DNA from: an uncultured bacterium
Lineage (GTDB): Bacteria > Pseudomonadota > Alphaproteobacteria > Rhodospirillales > Rhodospirillaceae
Assembly: GCA_903888485.1 (NCBI GenBank)
Contig: CAISTS010000032.1
Location: forward strand, 186,001-250,000
DNA: 64,000 bases
Direction of reading: 5' to 3'
The translations under genes were made by a program, and so were the position numbers. Positions 25,949 through 34,117 of the stretch are shown here, piece by piece. The stretch's first letter is position 1; every line of letters starts with the position of its first letter. The notes below the pieces were generated by a model, which ran no database searches, had not been told where the DNA came from, and saw only the letters and a program-made list of their open reading frames with translations.

Positions 25949-26014
25949 TCGATATATTCTTACGGATATATCGAGTCACCGGTCGCTGTCGATATGTTTA
26001 TGTGGATATAACGA
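25949..26014 (-). promoter_or_regulatory. two tandem 26-bp operators upstream of the binding-protein gene
   Basis: Site 1 is TCGATATAT-N8-ATATATCGA (25949-25974), perfect. Site 2 is TCGATATGT-N8-ATATAACGA (25989-26014), two changes, same spacing. They start 40 bp apart, just under four helical turns, directly upstream of the leftward binding-protein gene and downstream of the tetR stop. This strongly suggests cooperative binding of one dimeric regulator. Confidence 0.65.
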
Positions 26015-26028
26015 TAGGGTGGGAGCGC

Positions 26029-26646
26029 TCAGTCGTGACTGAGTCTGGCCCGCAACATCGCTCGCAGTTCAGCCATCAGCATGGCGTACTGCGGATCTTC
26101 GTTGACCTTGGCGGCCGACGCGCCCTTGGACAGCACATGAATGAGCCAGGCGGCGCGGCGCGCCTCATCAGCCGTTGGTTTAGGCCGCGCCTGCGCCAGA
26201 AGTGCGGCGAGCTGGTCGCGCAGGTTCGAGGGCTGGCCCCGCCGCGGCTTCGCATCGGCCCGCCTGCGGTCTGAAATGATGGCCAGCGCCGGATGCTTCC
26301 AGACGTAACCGATGAGGGCGGCGAAAAGCTGCTCGGCCAGATCGTCGAGCCGCCACGGCCCGCCCTGCGCCGCCTCCGCCAGCGCGGTGCTGAGGGCTTC
26401 CATTTCCCGCGCATACAGCGCTTCGGCGATCAGCGGTTTGGTGGGGAAAAACTGATAGAGCGAGCCAATGGAGGCCCCGGCATGCTTTGCCACCGCCGTC
26501 ATGGTGGCGCCCTCGTAGCCGTCGCGCGCGAAGACCTGGGCGGCGGCGTCGAGCAGTGCCGCCACGCGCGCCCGGCCGCGCTCGCGCTGGGGCGCTTTTG
26601 CCGCCGGTTTGGGGGCGGCCTTCGACTTTTGTGAGGTCATCCTCAT
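26029..26646 (-). CDS. TetR/AcrR family transcriptional regulator
   Basis: A 205-aa regulator. After a basic Ala/Lys-rich N-terminal tail, the helix-turn-helix spans about residues 28-70 (TMTAVAKHAGASIGSLYQFFPTKPLI). The C-terminal ligand domain is family-typical but not diagnostic. It is divergent from an SDR gene, with palindromic repeats between the two starts, the usual layout of a repressor controlling itself and an adjacent enzyme. ATG at 26646 or 26640 could be the start; neither has a clear ribosome site. Confidence 0.88.
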   Translation of the reverse strand: MRMTSQKSKAAPKPAAKAPQRERGRARVAALLDAAAQVFARDGYEGATMTAVAKHAGASIGSLYQFFPTKPLIAEALYAREMEALSTALAEAAQGGPWRLDDLAEQLFAALIGYVWKHPALAIISDRRRADAKPRRGQPSNLRDQLAALLAQARPKPTADEARRAAWLIHVLSKGASAAKVNEDPQYAMLMAELRAMLRARLSHD

Positions 26647-26672
26647 ATTCCCTTGAATGTGAGGATATCCTC
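26641..26672. promoter_or_regulatory. operator-like palindromes between tetR and the SDR gene
   Basis: CCTCATATTC (26641) and GAATGTGAGG (26655) form a 9/10 inverted repeat, directly followed by the perfect palindrome GAGGATATCCTC (26661-26672) and a further ATATCCTC. The overlap with the tetR start suggests autorepression. Confidence 0.55.
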
Positions 26673-26712
26673 ATATATATCCTCGGGCCTGACAAGCCAG
26701 AAGGAGAGAGAC

Positions 26713-27450
26713 ATGACCGGCATCGCGGGAAAAGTCGTCGCCATCACCGGGGCCAGCGCGGGCATCGGCGCCGCCACGGCGCTGCTGCTGGCCGAAAGAG
26801 GCGCAAAGGTGCTGCTCGGCGCGCGTCGCACGGACCGGCTGGATGCCCTGGTACAGAGGATCGTCGGCGCGGGCGGGACGGCGGATTCCGCGGCGCTTGA
26901 CGTCAAGAACCGCGCCAGCGTCGCGGCGTTTGTCGATACCGCCATCAAGCGCTTTGGCAAGCTCGACGTGCTGGTCAACAACGCCGGCATCGCGCCGATC
27001 TCGCTCTTCGACGAACTGCGCGTCGAGGATTGGGACGAGATGATCGACGTCAACGTCAAGGGCGTGCTGTACGGCATCGCCGCCGCGCTGCCGGTCTTCC
27101 GCAAGCAAGGCTTTGGCCACTTCGTGACCATCGCTTCGGTGTCGGGGCTGAGGATCGTGCCGCTGCAGGGGGTCTACGCCGCAACCAAGAACGCGGTGCG
27201 CACCATCTGCGAGGCACTGCGCCAGGAAGCGGGCCCGAACTTGCGCGTCACCACGATTTCGCCGGGCTTCACGCGCACGGAACTCGCGAGTTCCATGACG
27301 AGTCCAACAGTGAAGGCGCAGATCCAGGCGGGCATCGACAGCTTCGCCATTCCGGCCGAAGCCATCGCGCGCGGCGTGGCCTATGCCATCGAGCAGCCGC
27401 CCGAAGTGGATGTGAACGAGCTCAACATCCGCCCCACAGCGCAGGCGTAA
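26713..27450 (+). CDS. SDR family NAD(P)-dependent oxidoreductase
   Basis: A 245-aa classical short-chain dehydrogenase. The cofactor motif TGASAGIG is at residues about 12-19, NNAG near 88, and the catalytic YAATK near 155. The substrate is unknown. ATG at 26713 has a good AGAAGGAGAG site, so the longer frame from 26653 is rejected. It is controlled most likely by the divergent TetR regulator. It converges on ilvE with a 4-bp gap. Confidence 0.9.
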   Translation: MTGIAGKVVAITGASAGIGAATALLLAERGAKVLLGARRTDRLDALVQRIVGAGGTADSAALDVKNRASVAAFVDTAIKRFGKLDVLVNNAGIAPISLFDELRVEDWDEMIDVNVKGVLYGIAAALPVFRKQGFGHFVTIASVSGLRIVPLQGVYAATKNAVRTICEALRQEAGPNLRVTTISPGFTRTELASSMTSPTVKAQIQAGIDSFAIPAEAIARGVAYAIEQPPEVDVNELNIRPTAQA

Positions 27451-27454
27451 GGGT

Positions 27455-28348
27455 TTAGGCGGCGCTCGACTTCTGCGTCTGGCCGGTCATGACGGCGAAA
27501 TCGGCGATCAGGTTGCGACAGACGTCGCCCGGCGTGAACTTGTAGGTGCCGATCTCGCGCACCGGCGTCACTTCCGCCGCCGTGCCGGTCAGGAAGCATT
27601 CCTGCGCCTTGGCCATTTCCTCCGGCATGATCGCGCGCTCGATGACCTTGTAGCCGCGCTTCTTGGCCAAATCGATCACCGTGCGGCGCGTGATGCCGTC
27701 GAGGAAACAGTCCGGCGTCGGCGTGTGGATCTCGCCGTTGATGACGAAGAACACATTGGCGCCCGTGGCTTCGGCCACCTGGCCGCGGTAGTCGAGCATC
27801 AGCGCGTCTTCGTAGCCCGCGCGCTCGGCGGCGTGCTTGGAGAGCGTGCAGATCATGTATAGGCCGGCGGCCTTGGCTTTCACCGGCGCGCATTCGGGCG
27901 CGGGGCGGCGCCACGACGACATCTGCAGGCGGATGCCCTTCAGCTTGGCTTCCAGCGACCAGTACGAAGGCCACACCCAGGTGGCGATCATCACGTTGAT
28001 CTTCGCGGTTTGCGCCGAGACGCCCATCATCTCGCTGCCGCGCCAGGCGATGGGGCGCACGTAGCCGTCGGTGATGTTGTTGGCGCGCAGGGTTTCGTAA
28101 GTCGCGGCGTCGATCTCCGCCGGCGTGTAAGGGATTTTCATATCGAGCTGCTCGGCCGAGAAGAACAGCCGCGCGGTGTGTTCTTCGAGCTTGAACACCT
28201 TGCCGCCGTAGGCGCGCTCGCCCTCGAAGACGCTCGAGGCATAGTGCAGGGCGTGGGTCAGAACGTGGACCTTGGCGCTGCGCCAGGGCACCAGCTGGCC
28301 GTTGAACCAGATGAAGCCGTCGCGATCGTCAAAGGTAGGCGTGCTCAT
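27455..28348 (-). CDS. ilvE: branched-chain amino acid aminotransferase
   Basis: A 297-aa class IV aminotransferase that makes Val, Leu and Ile from their 2-oxo acids. Features are WFNGQLVPWRSAKVHVLTHALHY near the start (pieces at residues about 13-35), GSSVFEGER-like ASSVFEGERAY, the pyridoxal-lysine region ending SKHAAERAGYEDALML, and EATGANVFFV. ATG at 28348 has GGGAGA upstream; the 6-residue longer frame is rejected. Divergent from the MarR gene with a perfect palindrome between. Confidence 0.94.
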   Translation of the reverse strand: MSTPTFDDRDGFIWFNGQLVPWRSAKVHVLTHALHYASSVFEGERAYGGKVFKLEEHTARLFFSAEQLDMKIPYTPAEIDAATYETLRANNITDGYVRPIAWRGSEMMGVSAQTAKINVMIATWVWPSYWSLEAKLKGIRLQMSSWRRPAPECAPVKAKAAGLYMICTLSKHAAERAGYEDALMLDYRGQVAEATGANVFFVINGEIHTPTPDCFLDGITRRTVIDLAKKRGYKVIERAIMPEEMAKAQECFLTGTAAEVTPVREIGTYKFTPGDVCRNLIADFAVMTGQTQKSSAA

Positions 28349-28415
28349 GGATGTCTCCCGCGCCAAGAAATAAAATTACCCAATCACCACCCGAGTCGTA
28401 ACATTCCAGATGGTT

Positions 28416-28438
28416 TTATGTCAATATTGCTGACATAA
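28416..28438. promoter_or_regulatory. MarR-type operator between ilvE and the MarR gene
   Basis: TTATGTCA-N7-TGACATAA is a perfect 8-bp inverted repeat with 23-bp total size, typical of MarR family operators. It lies 57 bp from the MarR start and 68 bp from ilvE, so it could control both. Confidence 0.6.
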
Positions 28439-28494
28439 TATCTGCCCAGCACCGAGCGCATACCTCGTGTGATCTCCCCTGGGTCGAGGGCAAC

Positions 28495-28983
28495 ATGGCC
28501 GAGCCAAAAAGCATCGTCAATCCGCTGTTCCTGCGCGACGAAGACCTGCGCCAGGGCATCGAACTCCTGTTCTTCGCCTACCGCGACTTCACCGCGCGCG
28601 GCGATGCCATCCTCGCCAAACAGCACTTCGGGCGCGCCCATCACCGCGTCATTTATTTCGTCGGCCGCCATCCCGGCATGACCGTGAGCGCGCTGCTGGG
28701 CATCCTCGCCATCACCAAACAAAGCCTGTCGCGTGTGCTCAGCCAGCTCGTGCGGGAGGATTACATTGTCCAGAAAACCGGCGTCGCCGACCGCCGCCAG
28801 CGCCTTTTGCACCTCACCGACAAGGGCCGCGCGCTTGAGGCGGAGCTCACCTCCGAGCAGCGTGCGCGCATCATGGCAGCCTACAAGGATGCCGGCGCAG
28901 TTTCGGTAGAAGGCTTCCGCAAGGTCATGCTGGGCGTGATGGAACCGGCCTCCCGCAAGCATTTCCAGACACCCGATAAGTAG
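28495..28983 (+). CDS. petP: MarR family transcriptional regulator (PetP-like)
   Basis: A 162-aa winged-helix regulator. The DNA-binding region is HHRVIYFVGRHPGMTVSALLGILAITKQSLSRVL in two pieces (about residues 48-82), followed by the wing KTGVADRRQRLLHLT. In Rhodobacter capsulatus the adjacent MarR/OmpR pair PetP-PetR is required for cytochrome bc1 expression; the same order MarR - OmpR - kinase here and petABC in the same window support the name, which is nevertheless inference. Confidence 0.8.
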   Translation: MAEPKSIVNPLFLRDEDLRQGIELLFFAYRDFTARGDAILAKQHFGRAHHRVIYFVGRHPGMTVSALLGILAITKQSLSRVLSQLVREDYIVQKTGVADRRQRLLHLTDKGRALEAELTSEQRARIMAAYKDAGAVSVEGFRKVMLGVMEPASRKHFQTPDK

Positions 28984-29006
28984 GCGTTTCCGCTAGGATA
29001 GGTGTC

Positions 29007-29720
29007 ATGCAGAGCGCGATCCTCGACGAGGCCAAAGCCTACCCACCCCATATTCTGGTGGTGGACGACGATACGCGCATCCGCAACCTCCTGAAAAAAT
29101 TCCTAGGCGAGAACGGTTACATGGTGACCACCGCCGCCGACGCCGCCGAAGCGCGCCGGCACCTCCAGGCCCTACAGTTCGATCTCCTCGTGGTCGATGT
29201 CATGATGCCGGGCGAAGACGGCCTGTCGCTCACGCGCGGCATTCGCGCCAACAACCCCGTGCCGATCCTGATGCTCACCGCCATGGGTGAATCGCGCGAC
29301 CGCATCCAGGGTTTGGAAATCGGTGTCGACGACTACATGGCCAAGCCTTTCGAGCCCAAGGAGCTGGTGCTGCGCATTGGATCGATCTTGCGGCGCGCGC
29401 CGCCGGTCGATGCCCCGGCGCGCCATGAGCTCCGGTTCGGCGAGTGCCGCTACGACCTCGCCCGCCAGAAATTGAGCCGTTCCGGCATTCCCGTGCATCT
29501 CACCGCCGCCGAAGCCGAGCTCCTGCGCGTGCTGGCGCAGAATGCCGGCAAGCCCGTCGACCGGTCGCTGCTCGCCGTGGGCAGCGAAGCCGACTCCAAC
29601 CCGCGCACCATCGACGTGCAGATCACGCGGCTGCGCCGAAAGCTCGAGCCCGACTCCCGCCAGCCGCGGTACCTGCAGACGGTGCGCGGCACGGGATACA
29701 TGCTGCGGACGGATCCGTAA
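29007..29720 (+). CDS. petR: OmpR family response regulator (PetR-like)
   Basis: A 237-aa two-domain regulator. The receiver domain has the acidic pair VDDD near residue 20, the phosphoacceptor Asp in LLVVDVMMPGEDG (about 63), the Thr in MLTAMGE and Lys in MAKPFEP (about 111). The C-terminal winged helix (about 140-235) ends with RTIDVQITRLRRKLE and RGTGYML, as in OmpR. It lies 23 bp after the MarR gene and 2 bp before the kinase gene, so all three form one operon. Confidence 0.92.
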   Translation: MQSAILDEAKAYPPHILVVDDDTRIRNLLKKFLGENGYMVTTAADAAEARRHLQALQFDLLVVDVMMPGEDGLSLTRGIRANNPVPILMLTAMGESRDRIQGLEIGVDDYMAKPFEPKELVLRIGSILRRAPPVDAPARHELRFGECRYDLARQKLSRSGIPVHLTAAEAELLRVLAQNAGKPVDRSLLAVGSEADSNPRTIDVQITRLRRKLEPDSRQPRYLQTVRGTGYMLRTDP

Positions 29721-29722
29721 TC

Positions 29723-31117
29723 ATGGACAAGCCCGTCAACCCGGCGCTGGTGCCGCCGCCGCCGACCTTGCTGAAGTGGCTGGAGCCCGGCGCGCTCGAC
29801 AAGGTCATGCCGCGCACTTTAATGGCCAGGGTGAGCCTGACCATCGTCGTGCCGCTCATCCTCGTGCAGCTCATCTCGACCTATGTCTTCTACGACAACC
29901 ACTATGACGCCATGTCGCGGCGCATGGCGGGCGACCTCGCCGGCGATGTCGCCGCCGTGCAGACCTTCCTCGAGGATTTCCGCGCGCCCGAGCAACGCGC
30001 CTGGCTCACCGCCAACACCAAGCACACCATGGACCTCGAGGTGTCCTTCACCGAGGGCGCGACATTGCCCACGGCGACGCCGCGCATCGACGAAACCACC
30101 GACACCGCCGACGTCGTGGAGCAGGCCCTGTGGCAGACGCTGCGCAAGCCCTTCACCATCGACACTCTGAAACACCGCACCGACCGCCTGGTTGCGATCC
30201 AGGTGCAGATGCAGGATGGGGTGCTGCAAATTCTGGTGCCGCGCACGCGCATCTTCGGGACCAACAGCACTTATGTCTTCGTCATCTGGATGGTGGGCTC
30301 GTCGATGCTGCTATTCGGCGTGGCGACGGCGTACCTGCGCGGCCAGGTGCGCGCCGTGCGCCGCCTCGCCCAGGCGGCCGATAACTTCGGCAAGGGCCGC
30401 GAAGTGCCTGACTTCCCGGCCGAAGGCGCCTTCGAGGTCCGCCAAGCGGCGCGCGCCTTCAACATCATGCGCGACCGCATCCAACGCCAGATCAGCCAGC
30501 GCACCGACATGCTGGCGGGTGTATCTCATGATTTGCGAACGCCGCTCACGCGTATGAAATTGCAGCTCGCCATGATGGCGAACGCCAACCCCGAGGACAT
30601 CGCCGCCCTCAGCGAGGACCTGGGGGAGATGGAGCGCATGCTCGAATCCTACCTCGCCTTTGCGCGTGGCGACGGCGCCGAAGAAGCGGCGCCCACCGAT
30701 GTCGCCGAACTTCTGGAAAGTGTCGTCGGACGCTTCCGCCGCGAGGGCGCGCAGATTGCGCTCGGCGCCGGCGACCTCGGCCAGGCGAAGATCAAACCTG
30801 TCGCCTTCGAGCGTTGCCTCGGCAATCTCATCGGCAACGCCGTGCGTCACGGCAAGAACGTGGCCGTCGGCGCGTCGCGGGCCGGCGGCGTGGTCGAGAT
30901 CCACGTCGATGACGACGGCCCCGGCATCGCACCCGAGCGCCGCGAAGAAGCCTTCCGCGCCTTCACGCGGCTCGAGCCGTCGCGCAACCCCAAGACCGGC
31001 GGCATCGGTTTGGGCCTGACCATCGCGCGCGACATCGTGCGCAGCATGGGCGGCGACATCGCGCTGGAGGCAAGCCCCCTCGGCGGCTTGCGGGCGAGCG
31101 TCCGGATTCCGCTTTAA
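29723..31117 (+). CDS. sensor histidine kinase (EnvZ-like)
   Basis: A 464-aa inner-membrane kinase, partner of the preceding regulator. TM1 is about residues 37-57, a periplasmic domain follows, TM2 is about 183-205, then HAMP. The phospho-His lies in SHDLRTPLTRM (about 268). The ATP-binding boxes are N (NLIGNAVRHG, about 368), G1 (DDGPGIAPE, about 396) and G2 (GIGLGLTIARDI, about 427), all intact. ATG at 29723, 2 bp after the petR stop, fixes the start. Confidence 0.93.
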   Translation: MDKPVNPALVPPPPTLLKWLEPGALDKVMPRTLMARVSLTIVVPLILVQLISTYVFYDNHYDAMSRRMAGDLAGDVAAVQTFLEDFRAPEQRAWLTANTKHTMDLEVSFTEGATLPTATPRIDETTDTADVVEQALWQTLRKPFTIDTLKHRTDRLVAIQVQMQDGVLQILVPRTRIFGTNSTYVFVIWMVGSSMLLFGVATAYLRGQVRAVRRLAQAADNFGKGREVPDFPAEGAFEVRQAARAFNIMRDRIQRQISQRTDMLAGVSHDLRTPLTRMKLQLAMMANANPEDIAALSEDLGEMERMLESYLAFARGDGAEEAAPTDVAELLESVVGRFRREGAQIALGAGDLGQAKIKPVAFERCLGNLIGNAVRHGKNVAVGASRAGGVVEIHVDDDGPGIAPERREEAFRAFTRLEPSRNPKTGGIGLGLTIARDIVRSMGGDIALEASPLGGLRASVRIPL

Positions 31118-31128
31118 AAAAGATCGAC

Positions 31129-31177
31129 TGTCATCCCCGACAAGCCGAGCGCAGCGAGGCGCGATAGGGGATCCATT
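31129..31177 (+). repeat. dispersed intergenic repeat (TGTCATCCCCG...GGGGATCCAT)
   Basis: A short palindromic element begins TGTCATCCCCG and ends AGGGGATCCAT. Its outer ends match the element at 41659 (TGTCATTCCCGC...GCGGGAATCCAT), so both belong to one REP-like family common in proteobacterial intergenic DNA. A GGCGCGC/GCGCGCC hairpin follows at 31220-31240. Confidence 0.55.
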
Positions 31178-31241
31178 GTTCAACGAGCATGGCTCGTGCG
31201 GATGATGAGTGGATTCCCGGGCGCGCTGTGAACGCGCGCCG

Positions 31242-31270
31242 TAAAAAGTTTGTCGGCCTTCCGCCGACAA
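31242..31270 (-). terminator. terminator of the TetR-like gene
   Basis: TTGTCGGC (31250-31257) and GCCGACAA (31263-31270) form a perfect 8-bp stem. On the minus strand it is followed by ACTTTTTAC, and it lies 43 bp past the stop at 31313. Confidence 0.75.
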
Positions 31271-31312
31271 GCGCGGGGAGACAACCGAGGAGTGAAGCAG
31301 ATCTGCTCTGTC

Positions 31313-31969
31313 TTAGGCTTGGGCGGCGGCCGCTTCGTCTTTCTTCGGCCGGCGCATTTTAAACCGCGACAGGCTCTCGGCGCGGTTCAGCGCCTTGTCG
31401 AGGGCGGCCATGGTCTTGGCCATGTCGTCGCTGTCGTCCTTCGCCCAGGCGTTGAGCGTGCAGGCAAGCACGGCTTTGAAGCCTTGCACGCGCACGAGGC
31501 CCACAATCCCGCCGGTGGAGATACCGGCGGCTTCCAACATGGCGCGGAAGGAGCGTTCGAGCGTGCAAAGACTCATGATCGCGGTCTGCGGATCGCGCGG
31601 CACGCCCATGACGAGCGCGCGCGTGCCGGCGCGGTTTTCGTTCATGGCGTCGAAGCGGCGCATGACGATCTCGAACAGCCGGTCGCGCGGCGTATCATTG
31701 GGATCGATCTTCCTCACCGGACCGACCGTGCGCCCATCGAGCCACTTCAGATAGCGCGTCACCAGATGCGCCTTGCTCGGCGTCTCGAGCAGCAGGGCGC
31801 CCAGGGCCACGCCGGCGCGGTCGGCGACGGCTTCGAGGGAAACGCGGCTCCAACCGACGGCGGCCGCCTCTTCCAGACCGGCGGCGACAACGCTGTCCAG
31901 CGCCGGGCCGCTCGCTTTTGAAGCGCCGGATGACGGCGCGGATTTCTTTGCGGATTTCTTGGCAGCCAT
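31313..31969 (-). CDS. TetR family transcriptional regulator-like protein
   Basis: A 218-aa protein. After a Lys/Ala/Ser-rich tail, residues about 25-70 form a TetR-type helix-turn-helix (VSLEAVADRAGVALGALLLE, then PSKAHLVTRYLKWLD). The C-terminal part resembles the TetR-like group related to COQ9-fold proteins (RLFEIVMRRFDAMNENRAG). It is downstream of proC on the same strand, 94 bp away. ATG at 31969 is chosen because it starts at MAAKK, with GGGAGG upstream. Target unknown. Confidence 0.75.
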   Translation of the reverse strand: MAAKKSAKKSAPSSGASKASGPALDSVVAAGLEEAAAVGWSRVSLEAVADRAGVALGALLLETPSKAHLVTRYLKWLDGRTVGPVRKIDPNDTPRDRLFEIVMRRFDAMNENRAGTRALVMGVPRDPQTAIMSLCTLERSFRAMLEAAGISTGGIVGLVRVQGFKAVLACTLNAWAKDDSDDMAKTMAALDKALNRAESLSRFKMRRPKKDEAAAAQA

Positions 31970-32063
31970 GAAAAACCTCCCGCGCGGGGCAAGTGAATAT
32001 CGTTCCACCGCAGCGCCGTTGAATCAAGTCACCGCGCGATGAACTCTCGGCAACCTTTGGGTT

Positions 32064-32882
32064 TTATTTCGCCAGTTCCTTGGAACGGCGCGTCGCTTCG
32101 GCCACGGCGCGGGCCATGAGCGGCTTCAACCCGCCCTCGCCCATCAGCACATTGAGCGCCGCAGCGGTGGTACCGCCCGGGCTGGTGACGTTTTGGCGCA
32201 GCACGTCCGGGGCAGAGTCCGATTGTTCGAGCAGCGCGCCCGCGCCGCCTATGGTGGCGATGGCCAACTTGCTCGCCAGCGCCGGGGGCAGTCCGGCCTC
32301 GATACCGGCGTCACGCAGACACTCGGCCAGCAGGAACACGTAAGCCGGGCCGCTGCCCGAAACCGCCGTCACCGCGTCCATCTGGGCTTCGTCGGCGGTC
32401 CATTCGACCTGGCCGACGGCGCTCATCAGCACTTCGCAGACGCGGCTCTGTATGGCGCTCACCTGTGGTGAGGCGTAAAGCACGCTGATCGCCTTTCCGA
32501 TAGCCGCCGGGGTATTGGGCATGGCGCGCACGATGGCGCCGCCGCCGAGCTTGCCCCGGAAGTATTCGGTGGTCTTCCCGGCGATCACCGACAGGAACAC
32601 CGGCTGCTGGGCGACAAGATGCGCATAGGCCGGGACCACGTCGTCCGCCACCTGCGGTTTGACCGCGAACAGCACCACGTCGGGGCGGAAATCGCGCGGC
32701 ACTTCGCGTGCCGTGGACAGGCACGTCAGAGCCCGGTGTTTTTTACATGGTGGAACTGTATCGCGTCCGGAGGGCTCGACGATAATGGCATCGACCGGGT
32801 TCATGCCCTGGGCGAACCAGCCATCCAGCAGCGCGCCGCCCATCTTGCCGCAACCGACAAGGAGAATTGTACCTTCGATCAT
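32064..32882 (-). CDS. proC: pyrroline-5-carboxylate reductase
   Basis: A 272-aa enzyme for the last step of proline synthesis (NAD(P)H reduction of pyrroline-5-carboxylate). The N-terminal dinucleotide motif is ILLVGCGKMGGALLDGW; the family signature is in the C-terminal half (TAVSGSGPAYVFLLAECLRDAG pieces) and VTSPGGTTAAAL. Length is normal. It follows ubiK and ybjN-type genes on the same strand, although an oppositely oriented secreted-protein gene intervenes. Confidence 0.95.
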   Translation of the reverse strand: MIEGTILLVGCGKMGGALLDGWFAQGMNPVDAIIVEPSGRDTVPPCKKHRALTCLSTAREVPRDFRPDVVLFAVKPQVADDVVPAYAHLVAQQPVFLSVIAGKTTEYFRGKLGGGAIVRAMPNTPAAIGKAISVLYASPQVSAIQSRVCEVLMSAVGQVEWTADEAQMDAVTAVSGSGPAYVFLLAECLRDAGIEAGLPPALASKLAIATIGGAGALLEQSDSAPDVLRQNVTSPGGTTAAALNVLMGEGGLKPLMARAVAEATRRSKELAK

Positions 32883-32968
32883 GCGTGTAACGATATCATT
32901 CGCCCCTTGCCCTGCTAAGTGGGGTTATGGCCAGATTGCCGCGGAACTTCCGTTCGAGGTGCTTGCTC

Positions 32969-33406
32969 ATGATTCGATCTCTATCGCTTGTACTCGCGCT
33001 CGGCGCATCCATGACCGTTATATCTGTTCGGGCCGCCGACGCGCCGGTCTATGAAAAGCTCCCCGACGGATGGGAGAAGCTCGGTGTGGCCGACCTGCCC
33101 ACAAGCGCAGCGCGCAGCGCCGATCCCAAGGGCTTTCTTGAAGCCGCCGGCGATTTCGACGGTGACGGCAAGCCCGACACCGCGGCGCTTTACATCAGCC
33201 GCGGCCTCGGCAAGTTCGCCGTGTTTGTCACACTCGCGCCGAACCGCATTGCCAAGGTGACCGACGGCCAGCTGCGCCAGGCCGCCAACTTCGGCATCAA
33301 AACCGGCGCCAAGGGCGCCAAGGGCGACACCATCGCTTATTTCAGGTTGGGATCGCCGGAGAAGCTTTACGCCTGGACCGGCGCGGGCTTCGCCGAAGCG
33401 CCTTAG
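32969..33406 (+). CDS. secreted protein with FG-GAP/VCBS-like DFDGDGKPD motif
   Basis: A 145-aa periplasmic or secreted protein. Residues 1 to about 24 are a signal peptide (MIRSLSLVLALGASMTVISVRA). The mature part has one calcium-binding-like loop DFDGDGKPDTAAL (about 58-70), as found in FG-GAP/VCBS repeats and dockerins, here as a single copy. ATG at 32969 follows a GAGG site. It lies between proC and the YbjN gene on the opposite strand. Function unknown. Confidence 0.7.
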   Translation: MIRSLSLVLALGASMTVISVRAADAPVYEKLPDGWEKLGVADLPTSAARSADPKGFLEAAGDFDGDGKPDTAALYISRGLGKFAVFVTLAPNRIAKVTDGQLRQAANFGIKTGAKGAKGDTIAYFRLGSPEKLYAWTGAGFAEAP

Positions 33407-33444
33407 GCCAAGCCAGTCGTGGCGGAGCCGCGCTAAAGGCGAGG

Positions 33445-33948
33445 CTACGCCTCGCCAACAGTATCGAGCAGCGAGCTGGCGATGGCGTCTTCGGCCGTGC
33501 GTCCGCCCCAGATCACGAACTGGAACGCCGGGTAATAGCGCTCGCACTCGGCCATGGCGAGTTCCATGAGCTCGGCGATGTTTTCGGCATCAATGCGCTC
33601 GTGCAGGCGCACGGTGTGACGGAACATCGGGATGCCTTCTTCCACCCAAATGGCGAAGTGGCCCATCCACAGACGCTCGTTGAGTTTGGCGAGCAGCTCG
33701 TAGATTTGCCCCATCAGCTTGTTCTGGACGCGCATGTCGAGGGCGCAGGAGAAGTGCAGCGCCGACAGGTCCTCGGACCAGGCGAAGAACATGCCGTAGT
33801 CGCACCAGCTGCCGGGCGCTTCGACCGCAAGCTCGCTTTCACAGCGGCGGTCATAGACCCATTCCTTGCCGGCGATGATCTCTTCGATGGAATTGATAGG
33901 ATTGGCGACAGTGGGTGACGACGTGCGGCGAAGCGTACTCGACTGCAT
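33445..33948 (-). CDS. YbjN domain-containing protein
   Basis: A 167-aa protein of the YbjN family (type III secretion chaperone-like fold). Recognisable are WCDYGMFFAWSEDLSALHFSC, the helix NKLMGQIYELLAKLNERLWMG in pieces (about 78-96), and the ERYYPAFQFVIWGG C-terminal strand. Such proteins are common near proC in alphaproteobacteria; the role is unclear. A GGCGAGGC-TAC-GCCTCGCC hairpin (33438-33456) overlaps its stop codon and may limit read-through. Confidence 0.85.
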   Translation of the reverse strand: MQSSTLRRTSSPTVANPINSIEEIIAGKEWVYDRRCESELAVEAPGSWCDYGMFFAWSEDLSALHFSCALDMRVQNKLMGQIYELLAKLNERLWMGHFAIWVEEGIPMFRHTVRLHERIDAENIAELMELAMAECERYYPAFQFVIWGGRTAEDAIASSLLDTVGEA

Positions 33949-34094
33949 TCAGTGACCCCCGAAATAACCCCTGGGCCGAACGGATATGGCCCCCTGAGAC
34001 CACCATCCAAGATTCAAGATATAGTAGGGATTCGGGAGCCGCAACACAAAATCATGAGGATTTCCGCCGAGTCGCGGGCTGCGGCCAAAAATCT

Positions 34095-34103
34095 TGTGGA
34101 TAA
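34095..34103 (-). promoter_or_regulatory. perfect DnaA box
   Basis: TGTGGATAA, the exact complement of TTATCCACA, lies in the 169-bp gap between the YbjN start and the ubiK stop. Confidence 0.45.
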
Positions 34104-34117
34104 GAGTCTTTGCGCGC

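Noticed and set aside
25939-26028. Cobalamin riboswitch upstream of the binding-protein gene
   Set aside because: The gap is only 90 bp and lacks the B12-box core; it is filled by two DNA palindromes instead.
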